A stretch of 64,000 nucleotides of DNA. Source: Microbacterium sp. VKM Ac-2923. GTDB lineage: Bacteria > Actinomycetota > Actinomycetes > Actinomycetales > Microbacteriaceae. Position numbers and translations under genes: made by a program. This document shows, one piece after another, positions 44,028 to 52,417 of the stretch (the first letter of the stretch is position 1; the number at the start of each line of letters is the position of its first letter). The notes under the pieces are model-generated. The model searched no databases. It worked only from the letters and a program-made list of their open reading frames with translations, and was not told where the DNA came from. The stretch is from the NCBI RefSeq assembly GCF_022815605.1, contig NZ_JALGRP010000006.1:124001-188000 (forward strand), read 5' to 3'.

Positions 44028-44540
44028 TCAGGCGAACGCCTCCTCCACACGGGCGAGCCGCTCCTCGAGCGCGGCGATCGAGGAGTGCACGTCGAGCGAG
44101 GGATCGATCACGTGAACCTCGAGCCGGGCGCCGTCCAGGCGTGCCGAGAGGCTGCCCGGCATGAGGTTCATCACGAGGGCGAGGGCGACGCGGGCCGGCC
44201 CCGACCGCAGACGCGTCTCGTACTCGCTCCAGCGCGGATCGATGTCGGCGCGCGGGAGGTGCAGCGCGCGACGCGCGACGTCGACGCCCCCGACCACCGA
44301 GCGCCAGAGCACCCACCCGGCGATCCCCAGGATGATCAGGATGCCGCGTACCCGCCGCCCCGCCAGACCCCGGTGATCCCCGCGGCGTGCGGTCCGCCGC
44401 CTCGGGAGGAGCACGTAGGTGACCGCCACCACGACGGGTACGGTCGCCAGGCCGTACACCAGGGCGGAGGCGGCGGCCTCGGTCGCCGCCAGCCACAGCA
44501 GAGCGACCGCACACAGGCGTACGAGCAGCGAGGCGATCAC
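44028..44540 (-). CDS. mnhE: Mrp/Mnh antiporter subunit E
   Basis: A 170-residue subunit with two N-terminal membrane helices and a third near residue 70. The cytosolic MnhE signature is MNLMPGSLSARLDGARLEVH followed by VIDPS. The C-terminus ends SSIAALEERLARVEEAFA, the part that has expanded downstream into the 36-bp array. The GTG at 44540 overlaps the preceding subunit's stop. Last gene of the operon, whereas mnhE usually precedes mnhF. Confidence 0.88.
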   Translation of the reverse strand: MIASLLVRLCAVALLWLAATEAAASALVYGLATVPVVVAVTYVLLPRRRTARRGDHRGLAGRRVRGILIILGIAGWVLWRSVVGGVDVARRALHLPRADIDPRWSEYETRLRSGPARVALALVMNLMPGSLSARLDGARLEVHVIDPSLDVHSSIAALEERLARVEEAFA

Positions 44541-46303
44541 GGAGCACCTCCGATACCGACGGTGAGCCACAGCGCCGCGGCGAGCAGGACGACCAGCACC
44601 AGCCCCGAGCCCACCCAGGTACCCACGGAAGCCTGCACGCGTTCCAGGGCGGGCCAAGGGGTCGGGCTCCGACCCGCGGCCGCCAGCAGCGCGTCGCGCG
44701 TGCGGCCGAGGGAACCTGACGCCCACGCCAAGCCGCGACCGAGCGCGCGCGCCGCACGCTCCTCGACCACCACGATGTCGCCGGGAGGGACGACGTCGCC
44801 GCGCGGGTGCAGCACGCGCGAACCGGGGGCCCTGCGAGCGATCACCGCGGCCGCCCCGGCGATCACGAGGCCGAGCAGCAGCGGCCAGGTCTGGCCCCAC
44901 ATCGTCGAGGGCGAGAGCCAGTCGGGCATCGAGACGGGAGGCGCCCACGCCCGGGCGAGAAGGGCCACCGGTACCACCGCCGCCACCGACACGGCCACCC
45001 AGGCCACATCGCGCGTCACGGCCGTGCGGTGGACGTGCCGCGGACGACGCAGCAGGACGACGAAGAAGCGCACGAGGAGCAGGGTCGATCCCACCCCGAA
45101 CCACGGCAGCACGTCGGCGACGGCGACCGGCAGGGCGGGCACGAGCACGTCGCCCACCGCCTCCTTCGCGGCGTACTTCGCAACGAACCCGCTCGTGAAC
45201 GGCACGCCGACGAGCGCGAGGGATGCCACGGCGAGCGCGGCCAGCACGATCACGCGCGGCAGGCGCTCGGCATCCCACGCTTGCACCCCGAGGAAGAGCG
45301 CGCCCTTCACGAGACCGTGCGACACGCTGTAGACGACCACCGCGGCGACGCACGCCGGTGCGAGATCCGGAGCGAGAAGGGCGGCCCCGATCACCGCGGT
45401 GAGGAATCCCATCTGACTGATGCTGCTGTAGGCGAGTACGACCTTGGGATTGTCGTGCAGCACACCGACGGGTACCGCGAGCAGGCCGCCGACCAGTCCG
45501 AGTGCGAGGAAGACCCCGCCCCACGCCGGCTCGGAGCCCTCGCCGAGCGGAAGGAAGCGCAGCCACCCCACGATGCCGGCCTTGAGCATCGCACCCGACA
45601 GCACGGCGCTCGCGGGGCTGGGGGCCGCGGGGTGGGCGAGGGGAAGCCAGACGTGCAGCGGCACCGTGCCCGCCTTCACGCCGAAACCGAGGAGCAGCAG
45701 GGCGATCAACGCGTCGCGCCACGGCGAGGCGGCGACCGCGGCGGGGGCCTCGGCCACCTTCATCACCCCCTCGGACGCGAGGATCATCAACGCCGCGAGC
45801 ACCGCGCACTCTCCGAGCACGGTGAGCACGAGGTAGATCGCCCCGGCCCGCCGCGCGCCGTCGGAGCGGTCGTGCACGACGATCGCCCAGCCGAGGAAGC
45901 TCATGGCCGCGAACGCGAGGTAGAACGTCACCAGGTCGGCGGCGATGAACACGGCGACATTGCCGGTGAAGCACAACAGCAGGAACGCCGTCAGCACGTG
46001 CGTGCGGTCGCTCTTGCCGCGCACGACGAACGACAGAGCCAGCCCGTACAGCGCCACGGCCATCATGACGAGCGGGCGGGCGATGCCGTCGACGGAGATC
46101 GTCGTTCCCAGCAGCATCCACCCGACCGTGTGCACACCGCCCGGATCCACGAGCGCGGCGACACCGGCGGGAACGACCGCGAGCCACGACAGGCGCACGA
46201 CCCACGCGCGTGCCCGGTGGGAGCGCAGCCCGCCGAGGCGGCTGAGTGCACCGATCACCACGGCCACGGCGAGCGGGAGGAGGAATGCGGGGATCCAGAT
46301 CAC
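44537..46303 (-). CDS. Mrp/Mnh antiporter large subunit (MnhA/MnhD-like, third copy)
   Basis: A 588-residue proton-translocating-type membrane protein with about 14-16 helices. The conserved lysines of the channel lie in GFGVKAGTVPLHVWLPLAHP and AVLSGAMLKAGIVGWL. A hydrophilic C-terminal extension (about 480-560) ends in one more helix. It belongs to the NuoL/M/N-MnhA/D superfamily. Which mnh letter applies is unclear because the MnhA tail domain is on another protein here. The GTG at 46303 overlaps the previous stop. Confidence 0.85.
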   Translation of the reverse strand: MIWIPAFLLPLAVAVVIGALSRLGGLRSHRARAWVVRLSWLAVVPAGVAALVDPGGVHTVGWMLLGTTISVDGIARPLVMMAVALYGLALSFVVRGKSDRTHVLTAFLLLCFTGNVAVFIAADLVTFYLAFAAMSFLGWAIVVHDRSDGARRAGAIYLVLTVLGECAVLAALMILASEGVMKVAEAPAAVAASPWRDALIALLLLGFGVKAGTVPLHVWLPLAHPAAPSPASAVLSGAMLKAGIVGWLRFLPLGEGSEPAWGGVFLALGLVGGLLAVPVGVLHDNPKVVLAYSSISQMGFLTAVIGAALLAPDLAPACVAAVVVYSVSHGLVKGALFLGVQAWDAERLPRVIVLAALAVASLALVGVPFTSGFVAKYAAKEAVGDVLVPALPVAVADVLPWFGVGSTLLLVRFFVVLLRRPRHVHRTAVTRDVAWVAVSVAAVVPVALLARAWAPPVSMPDWLSPSTMWGQTWPLLLGLVIAGAAAVIARRAPGSRVLHPRGDVVPPGDIVVVEERAARALGRGLAWASGSLGRTRDALLAAAGRSPTPWPALERVQASVGTWVGSGLVLVVLLAAALWLTVGIGGAP

Positions 46304-47865
46304 GGCCACGCTCCGTCCGCGATGATCTTGGCGATCGACCAGGGCGAGTACTCCCACCCGGCCGCGACCCCGAGCCCCACCACGACCACCGCGGTCGCCA
46401 GGGCGGGTAGGAGCAGTGCGGCGGGCGCCTCGAGTCGACGGACCCGCTCTCCTCCGGCGCCTTCTCCGCTCAGCTCGTCTTCGTCGACCGGCTCGGTGAT
46501 GTCGGGCGCCGCACCCTCTGCCGCCTCCTTCACGGGGGCCTTGGTCCACATCGCGATGATCACTGGCAGGAAGTACGCCGCGTTCAGCATCGTGCTCGTC
46601 AGCAGCACGGCGACCACCCACGGCTGGTCGGCCTCGAGGCCGCCGACCCCCAGCGCCCACTTCGACACGAACCCGGCGAGAGGGGGGAGCCCGATCATGC
46701 CGAGCGCGGCGACGGTGAAGGCGGCAGTGGTCAGCGGCATCCGTCGCCCGACGCCGGCCAGCTGGCTGATCTTCGACAACCCCAGTTCTTCGGCGTACAG
46801 ACCCGCGCAGAAGAACAGCGTGATCTTCATGAAGCCCTGGTTGACCATGTGCGCGATGGCGCCGGCGGTGGCGAGCGGGGCGAGCAGCGCTGCGCCGAGC
46901 GCGATGTAGGCCACCTGCGACACGGTCGAGTAGGCGAGACGTTTCTTCAGGTCGTCCTGCGCGAGTGCGCGCACCGATCCGTAGACGATGGTGACGGATG
47001 CCACGGCTGCCAGCACCGTGAGCAGGCCCAGGTCGGCGGCGGTCTGCAGGCCGAAGGTGTCCTCGACGATGCGGATGATGCCGAACGCTCCGGCCTTGAC
47101 CACGGCGACGGCGTGGAGGAGGGCACTGACCGGGGCCGGCGCGACCATCGCCACCGGCAGCCACCCGTGCAGGGGGAACAGCGCGGCCTTCACCCCGACG
47201 CCGGTGAGCAGCAGTGCTCCGATGATCGTGGCGGCGACCGGGTCGCGTTGCGCGAACTCGACGACGTCCGGGATGCCACCGGGCTGGAACTCGACCGGAC
47301 CCACCTCGAGGGTCAGCCACGCAACGCCGAGAAGCAGGACGACGCCGCCCACGAGCGTGTAGCCGAGATAGGTGCGCGCACCGCGCAGAGCCTCGGCCGT
47401 GCCGCGGTGGGCCACGAGCGGGTAGGTCACCAGGGTCAGCAGTTCGAAGAAGATGAGGAAGGTGACGAGGTTCTCGGCGAGGGCGATCCCGGTCGTCGCG
47501 GTCACGCACAGGCTGAAGAACCCGAAGAAGCGGCTGCGGTTGGGTGCGCCCTCGAGGTAGCCGATCGCGTAGACGGTCGTCGCGAGCCACAGACCCGCCG
47601 ACAGGGCGACGAAGAACAACGAGAACGCGTCGGTGACGAAGACGATCGGTAGGCCGGGAATCCAGGCGAACTCCGCGCGCAGCTGCTCGCCCTGCAGCAC
47701 GAACGGGATGAGCACGGCCACCAGGACGACCTTGGCGATCGCCCCGCCGAGGTTGAGGGTGGTGCGGATCCACCTCTTGTCTTCGGGTACCGCGAAGGTC
47801 AGCAGGGCGGGGACGAGCGAGGTGAGGATGAGGACCACGGGGATGGCGCTGGGGATGACGGTCAC
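46300..47865 (-). CDS. mnhD: Mrp/Mnh antiporter large subunit (MnhD-like, second copy)
   Basis: A 521-residue polytopic protein of the NuoM/MnhD family. Channel motifs: TGVGVKAALFPLHGWLPVAM and ALLHAVAVVKAGAFGIIRIV; LKKRLAYSTVSQVAYIALGA is the usual block after them. An acidic loop (PDITEPVDEDELSGEG) precedes the last helix. The GTG at 47865 overlaps the previous stop (GTGA), with GGAGGG upstream. Works with the other subunits to exchange Na+ (or K+) for H+ at the cytoplasmic membrane. Confidence 0.9.
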   Translation of the reverse strand: MTVIPSAIPVVLILTSLVPALLTFAVPEDKRWIRTTLNLGGAIAKVVLVAVLIPFVLQGEQLRAEFAWIPGLPIVFVTDAFSLFFVALSAGLWLATTVYAIGYLEGAPNRSRFFGFFSLCVTATTGIALAENLVTFLIFFELLTLVTYPLVAHRGTAEALRGARTYLGYTLVGGVVLLLGVAWLTLEVGPVEFQPGGIPDVVEFAQRDPVAATIIGALLLTGVGVKAALFPLHGWLPVAMVAPAPVSALLHAVAVVKAGAFGIIRIVEDTFGLQTAADLGLLTVLAAVASVTIVYGSVRALAQDDLKKRLAYSTVSQVAYIALGAALLAPLATAGAIAHMVNQGFMKITLFFCAGLYAEELGLSKISQLAGVGRRMPLTTAAFTVAALGMIGLPPLAGFVSKWALGVGGLEADQPWVVAVLLTSTMLNAAYFLPVIIAMWTKAPVKEAAEGAAPDITEPVDEDELSGEGAGGERVRRLEAPAALLLPALATAVVVVGLGVAAGWEYSPWSIAKIIADGAWP

Positions 47866-49313
47866 GACCCTCCCCCCGCCGGCAGCGTGTCGACCAGCAG
47901 GTCGACGAGGGGCCCGGGGAACAGCCCGAGGACCAGCGAGACCGCGGCCAGCGCGAAGGGCACAGCCGCCAGCCCACGCCGGGGCGTCTCGTGCGGCGGC
48001 GGCGGGTCCTCGCCGGGCATGTTGAACATCGCGGCGATCATGCGCCCGGTGTAGGCGAAGGTGAGCAGGCCCCCCACCAGGAGCACGGCGACCCACCACC
48101 AGGCGCCCTCGGCGAGCGCGCCCTGCAGCACCTGCCACTTGCCCACGAAGCCGAGCGCCGGGGGGAGGCCGGCCAGGCTCACGCCCGCGACCCCGATCGT
48201 GGCGACGGTCAGCGGCATGCGCGACAGCGCGCCGTGCAGGCCGTCGAGTCGGTCGTCGCCGTAGGCGATGACGAGCGAACCCGCCGCGAGGAACATCGCC
48301 GCTTTGGCGAGCCCGTGCGCGACCGCGAGCACGATGCCCCCGCTCCAGGCCGCGTCGGCCCCGACGGTCGAGCCGAGCAGGGGGAGCATGAGCACCAGGT
48401 AGCCGACCTGCGCGACGGTCGAGTACGCGATGACGGTCTTGAGACGGTCGCGTCGCAACGCCAGGATGCCGCCCCACACCACGGCCGCCGCTCCGGCCGC
48501 CGCGAGCGCGGTCGCCAGGACCGGGGTGAGACCCGTGGCGGGCCCGAGCTGCGAGAACACCCGCCAGAGCACGAACAGCGAGGCCTTGATGACCAGGGCC
48601 GACAGCAGCGCGCTCACCGCGGCGGGTGCGGCGGGGTGCGCCACGGGGAGCCAGGAATGCAGCGGGAACAGGGCCGTCTTGGCGGCCATGCCGACGGCGA
48701 CGAGGGCGATGACAGCGCCGGCCGTGGCCCCGTCGGGCATGCGCTGGGCGACCGTTGCGAGGTCGAGCGCTCCGGTCTGGCCGTACACGAGGGCGACCGC
48801 GAGCAGGTAGAAGAGCGATCCGGTCACCGCGACGAAGAGGTAGCGCAGCGCCGGGGCGGTCGCCTTCCGGCCGCCGAGGGCGACCAGCCCGACGGCCGCG
48901 AGGGTGAGCAGTTCGAGCAGCACGTAGATGCTGAACAGGTCGCCCGCCACGAACACGCCGTTGACCGCCGTGAGAGCGATGCCGACGAGGGGCCAGAAAG
49001 CGGGCGAGCCGATCAGGCGGTCATCCAGCGCGCCGACGATCGTGACCGCGAGCACGACGAGCGTCCCGAGGGCGAGCATCGCCACCGACGGCCCGTCGGC
49101 CACCAGCGCGATCCCGAGCGGCGGCGCCCAGCCGGCGAGTTCGGTGCGCACCGATCCCGTGGATGCCACCTCCTCACCGATCGCCACGATCACCGCGCCG
49201 ACGGCCGCGGTGGCGACGATGATGAGCGTCGGACGGACGCGAGCGGGGACGACGGCCGCGATCATCGCCCCGACCAACGGCACGAGGACGACGAGGGGAA
49301 GAAGAGCACTCAC
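47862..49313 (-). CDS. mnhD: Mrp/Mnh antiporter large subunit (MnhD-like, first copy)
   Basis: A 483-residue polytopic protein with VGMAAKTALFPLHSWLPVAH, ALLSALVIKASLFVLWRV and LKTVIAYSTVAQVGYLVLML, the standard lysine-bearing motifs of the MnhD/NuoN family. About 14 helices. The GTG at 49313 overlaps the mnhC stop. Having three large subunits in one operon is typical of the MnhBCDDD-type clusters rather than the two-large-subunit (A, D) Bacillus type. Confidence 0.9.
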   Translation of the reverse strand: MSALLPLVVLVPLVGAMIAAVVPARVRPTLIIVATAAVGAVIVAIGEEVASTGSVRTELAGWAPPLGIALVADGPSVAMLALGTLVVLAVTIVGALDDRLIGSPAFWPLVGIALTAVNGVFVAGDLFSIYVLLELLTLAAVGLVALGGRKATAPALRYLFVAVTGSLFYLLAVALVYGQTGALDLATVAQRMPDGATAGAVIALVAVGMAAKTALFPLHSWLPVAHPAAPAAVSALLSALVIKASLFVLWRVFSQLGPATGLTPVLATALAAAGAAAVVWGGILALRRDRLKTVIAYSTVAQVGYLVLMLPLLGSTVGADAAWSGGIVLAVAHGLAKAAMFLAAGSLVIAYGDDRLDGLHGALSRMPLTVATIGVAGVSLAGLPPALGFVGKWQVLQGALAEGAWWWVAVLLVGGLLTFAYTGRMIAAMFNMPGEDPPPPHETPRRGLAAVPFALAAVSLVLGLFPGPLVDLLVDTLPAGGGS

Positions 49314-49624
49314 GAGCTTCCCTCCCCCGCGGGCGTCTCGTTCTCGGCATCCGTCTTCTCGATGCGACGGGCCAACGCCAGGGCGAGACCGGTGATGGCG
49401 GCCATGACGACGATCCCGGTGAGCACGAGGGCTTGGGGCACGGGGTCGGGGGCGACGCCGTCGGGGCGACGGTCGGCCAGCGCCAGGAAGACGAGCATGA
49501 CACCGCCGGACGCGACGTTCAGCGTGACGATGCGCCGTATGAGGTCGCGGACCAGGAGGTGGACGGAGATTCCGACGGCGAAGATCGCGACCCCCGCCGC
49601 GAGGAAGAGCTGGAGGGTGGTCAT
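49310..49624 (-). CDS. mnhC: Mrp/Mnh antiporter subunit C
   Basis: A 104-residue NuoK-like subunit with three helices. The family block DPVPQALVLTGIVVMAAITG (about 60-80) is diagnostic of MnhC. The C-terminal tail is acidic. The ATG at 49624 overlaps the previous stop (ATGA). Confidence 0.92.
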   Translation of the reverse strand: MTTLQLFLAAGVAIFAVGISVHLLVRDLIRRIVTLNVASGGVMLVFLALADRRPDGVAPDPVPQALVLTGIVVMAAITGLALALARRIEKTDAENETPAGEGSS

Positions 49625-50583
49625 CGGGGTGCTCCCTCGCGTGCAGAGGCGACCCGCGTCGCCGACACCTCGCCGCGCTCGACGTCGACCGCACCGGCCG
49701 CGAGGAAGATCCCGGCCAGCGCGACGGCGATCGACACCGAGAGCACGGCCTCGATCGCGAGGATCGCCGCGCCCGCCCAGGACGGGTCGAGACCGAGCCA
49801 CGTGCCGGTCGCCGCGAGCCCGAACGCACCGAGCAGCACGAAGGCGAGTACGCCCCCGCCCGCGACGGCCAGAGCCCCGCGCCCCCGCGGGGTGGAGTAC
49901 GGGATGCCGCAGAGGTGGGCGATCACCAGGGCCGCCGCCCCCAGGGCGCCGGCCTGGAAGGCCCCGCCGGGCTGACGGGAGCCGGCGACGAGGATCCACA
50001 GCGCCAGGACGAGCAGCACCGGTACGAGCACCAGCGCCAGGGCTCGGCGCACGGGCTCCGCCTCGCGCACGGGACGCACGCGCTCGCGGGCCACCGCGCC
50101 CACCGCGATGACGGCGGTGACCAGCACGGCGATCTCGAGCAGGGTGTCGAGGCTGCGGTAGTTCAAGAGCACCGCCGTGACCGGGTTGCTCACCCCGGTG
50201 CGATCGAGCTGCGCGAACGCGTCCGCGGCGAGCGGAGCGGGCACACGCGGAAGTTGTCGCACGACGATGACGAGCGCCACGGCGGACGCCCCGCCCAGCG
50301 CGACCCCCAGCAGGGCGCGCCTGCCGTCGCCGCTCCCCGCTGGAGCGGGGGTGCGGCGCTCGAGGGCGTCGACGAGGAGCGCCCCGGCGATGCCACCGCC
50401 CAGTGCCGCTTCGGCGATCGCGACGTCGGGTGCGTCGACACGGCCCCACAGCACCGCCAGCAGGATGCCGAAGACGAGGAACGCGGTGGTCCCCGCGGCC
50501 CGCTTCGGTGCGAGCACGGCGACGAGGGCGGTCACCACCACCGCCCCGACGGTGACCACGTCGAGGATGTCGAGACCGCTCAC
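49621..50583 (-). CDS. Fused MnhA-tail (MbhD/DUF4040) and MnhB subunit
   Basis: A 320-residue membrane protein. The N-terminal part, with FLVFGILLAVLWGRVDAPDV and AIAEAALGGGIAGALLVDAL, is the MbhD-type domain (DUF4040) otherwise at the C-terminus of MnhA. The second half has NYRSLDTLLEIAVLVTAVIA and SRQPGGAFQAGALGAAALVI, the MnhB signature (PGGGFqaGav). So it combines modules that are separate or placed on MnhA in other bacteria. The GTG at 50583 overlaps the mnhG stop. Confidence 0.87.
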   Translation of the reverse strand: MSGLDILDVVTVGAVVVTALVAVLAPKRAAGTTAFLVFGILLAVLWGRVDAPDVAIAEAALGGGIAGALLVDALERRTPAPAGSGDGRRALLGVALGGASAVALVIVVRQLPRVPAPLAADAFAQLDRTGVSNPVTAVLLNYRSLDTLLEIAVLVTAVIAVGAVARERVRPVREAEPVRRALALVLVPVLLVLALWILVAGSRQPGGAFQAGALGAAALVIAHLCGIPYSTPRGRGALAVAGGGVLAFVLLGAFGLAATGTWLGLDPSWAGAAILAIEAVLSVSIAVALAGIFLAAGAVDVERGEVSATRVASAREGAPR

Positions 50584-51002
50584 TCGTCGACCTCGGCCCC
50601 GTGCCGACGGCGCTCCGGGCGCGCCCTCGGGCTCCCGGCATCCGGGCCCTCATCCGCCGAGTCGGCGACCGTCGGACTCGGGGCCCGCGGGGTCTTCGCT
50701 CCCGAGAGCTCCCTCGCCCGCGCGTGACCGGCGAGCAGGTGCGAGTTGGCGGCTGTGCCGAGCAGCGCCAGCAGCCAGATGAGCACGAGTTTGAGGGCGA
50801 CGCCGAGGGGCGAGCCGTCGTCCGGCCGCGTGGACACGTCGACGATGAGAGCGGCGACGATGAATCCCAGGCCGAGGTTGTCGGCCTTCGCCACCGCGTG
50901 CAGACGCGTCGGCAGATCGGGGAAGCGGACAAGCCCGACCGTGCCCACGACGACGAAGAAGGTGCCGACGGCGAGAAGGGCGAACACGATCACGTCGATC
51001 AT
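50580..51002 (-). CDS. mnhG: Mrp/Mnh antiporter subunit G
   Basis: A 140-residue protein with three helices and the MnhG signature GLVRFPDLPTRLHAVAKADN followed by LGLGFIVAAL. A hydrophilic 45-residue tail extends beyond the usual length. The ATG at 51002 overlaps the mnhF stop (ATGA). Confidence 0.92.
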   Translation of the reverse strand: MIDVIVFALLAVGTFFVVVGTVGLVRFPDLPTRLHAVAKADNLGLGFIVAALIVDVSTRPDDGSPLGVALKLVLIWLLALLGTAANSHLLAGHARARELSGAKTPRAPSPTVADSADEGPDAGSPRARPERRRHGAEVDE

Positions 51003-51259
51003 CGCGGCTGCCGCCTGGTGTAGACGACCACCGCGACCGTGGCGAGCGCGACGACCGTGATGGCGACGTCGCGAAGGGCCGGGACGTCGAGTGCCGACGC
51101 CAGCACGATGAAGAGCGCGGCACCGCTCGTTCCGAGCAGCACGAAGGCGGTGAGGCGGTCTTCGGCGGTCGGCCCTCGCACGCCGCGCCAGAGACCCGCC
51201 ACGATGCAGGCCACGAGGACCGCCGCCACCGCGACGAGAGCGAGGTCGATCGCGCCCAT
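50999..51259 (-). CDS. mnhF: Mrp/Mnh antiporter subunit F
   Basis: An 86-residue protein with three helices and the MnhF pattern RGPTAEDRLTAFVLLGTSGA. GGGGAGGAG precedes the ATG at 51259. First gene of the eight-gene operon; the promoter should lie in the 147 bp upstream, where a 10-bp palindrome ACCGTACGGT (51347-51356) is present. Confidence 0.9.
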   Translation of the reverse strand: MGAIDLALVAVAAVLVACIVAGLWRGVRGPTAEDRLTAFVLLGTSGAALFIVLASALDVPALRDVAITVVALATVAVVVYTRRQPR

Positions 51260-51406
51260 CGGTGCTCCTCCCCGGCTCGCCGACTGCGTTTCGAGGACTG
51301 TACCGAAGGGGTACGACATCGCCGCCGCGGCTGGCGTGCAGTCGCGACCGTACGGTATGAACGCTCGACCACGTCCCCGAAGGACACCCGCCGGACGACC
51401 GCGACG

Positions 51407-52375
51407 TCAGTACACGTACTCCATGAGTTCGACCCCGAGCACGCGGAACGCGTCGTGCGCGCGGAGACGGTGCGCGACAGTGAGGTCGTCGAAGTTGACG
51501 ATCAGCGCGTAGGCCACCCCCGACCGGGGGCCGCCGAGCACTCCCGCCTCGGCGCGCACACCGGCTGCGCGACCGGTCTTGTTCACGAACAGCAATCCAT
51601 GCTGGTCGTTCTCGTGCGCGAAGGGATCGAGGCCGGTGGCGGATGCCACGAGCGAGAGGTCGTGGTTCAGGCTCAGCCACTCCGCGACCTGGGCGCTCAC
51701 GCCGGGCGACACGACCGTCGAGTTCACGAGCCCCGCGAACACGTGCGCCATCTCGCGCGCGGTCGAGAGTGCCAGGTGCGGGGCGTCGTCGGGTCCCCGG
51801 TCATCGCGGTAGCGGTCGAGCAGAGCCGTGCGCCGCAGCCCCAGCAGCTCGATCCGCGCCCGCACGGCGTGGAGTCCCACCCGGTGCAGCAGCGCGTTGA
51901 CGGCGAGGGCGTCGCCCGACGACGCCGCCAGCATCGCGACGTCGATCAGCGGCAGAGCCGGCGCCTTCAGGTGCTGCCACACGCCGCCGTGCGCCGCTCC
52001 CTGCACCGTGGTGCGGTCGACGATCTCGAGCGGGTCGATCCGCCCCTCCTCGAAGGCCGCGGCCACCTCGATCAGCAGCGGCACGACCCCCACCCCGCCG
52101 ACCGGCAGGGTGACGAAGTCGTCGCCCGCCAGCACCTGCGACCCCCCGTCGAGGTCGTCGATGCGCACCGAGACCTGGGCCCCCGACGCGGCGAGCTCGT
52201 CGAGGGCGCGCAGCGTCGCCGTGAACGAGCGCCTGCCCGCAGCCGCGCGGCGCGGCAGGCGTGCGGGACCCTTGCGGCCGGCACTCCGAAGGGCCGGGGC
52301 GTCGCGTCGCGACGACGCCACCGGCCCGCCCGCGGGATCGGGCAGGGAGGGTTCGGGAACCGGGGGCATGCCCAC
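51407..52375 (-). CDS. Class A beta-lactamase-like protein lacking the SxxK motif
   Basis: A 322-residue protein with no clear signal peptide. The fold pattern of class A beta-lactamases is visible: TLPVGGVGVVPLLIEVAAAF where SxxK should be, AASSGDALAVNALLHRVGL in the SDN position, and a C-terminal FVNKTGRAAGVRAEAGVLG with an intact KTG. The SxxK serine and lysine are replaced (GGVGVV), so acyl-enzyme chemistry is unlikely. It may be a binding or regulatory pseudoenzyme. The GTG at 52375 has GGAAGGAG eight bases upstream. It sits between the M13 peptidase and the antiporter operon, in the same direction. Confidence 0.7.
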   Translation of the reverse strand: MGMPPVPEPSLPDPAGGPVASSRRDAPALRSAGRKGPARLPRRAAAGRRSFTATLRALDELAASGAQVSVRIDDLDGGSQVLAGDDFVTLPVGGVGVVPLLIEVAAAFEEGRIDPLEIVDRTTVQGAAHGGVWQHLKAPALPLIDVAMLAASSGDALAVNALLHRVGLHAVRARIELLGLRRTALLDRYRDDRGPDDAPHLALSTAREMAHVFAGLVNSTVVSPGVSAQVAEWLSLNHDLSLVASATGLDPFAHENDQHGLLFVNKTGRAAGVRAEAGVLGGPRSGVAYALIVNFDDLTVAHRLRAHDAFRVLGVELMEYVY

Positions 52376-52417
52376 GAGCGTGGCTCCTTCCGGGTCAGGA
52401 AGACAACAAACGCGACC

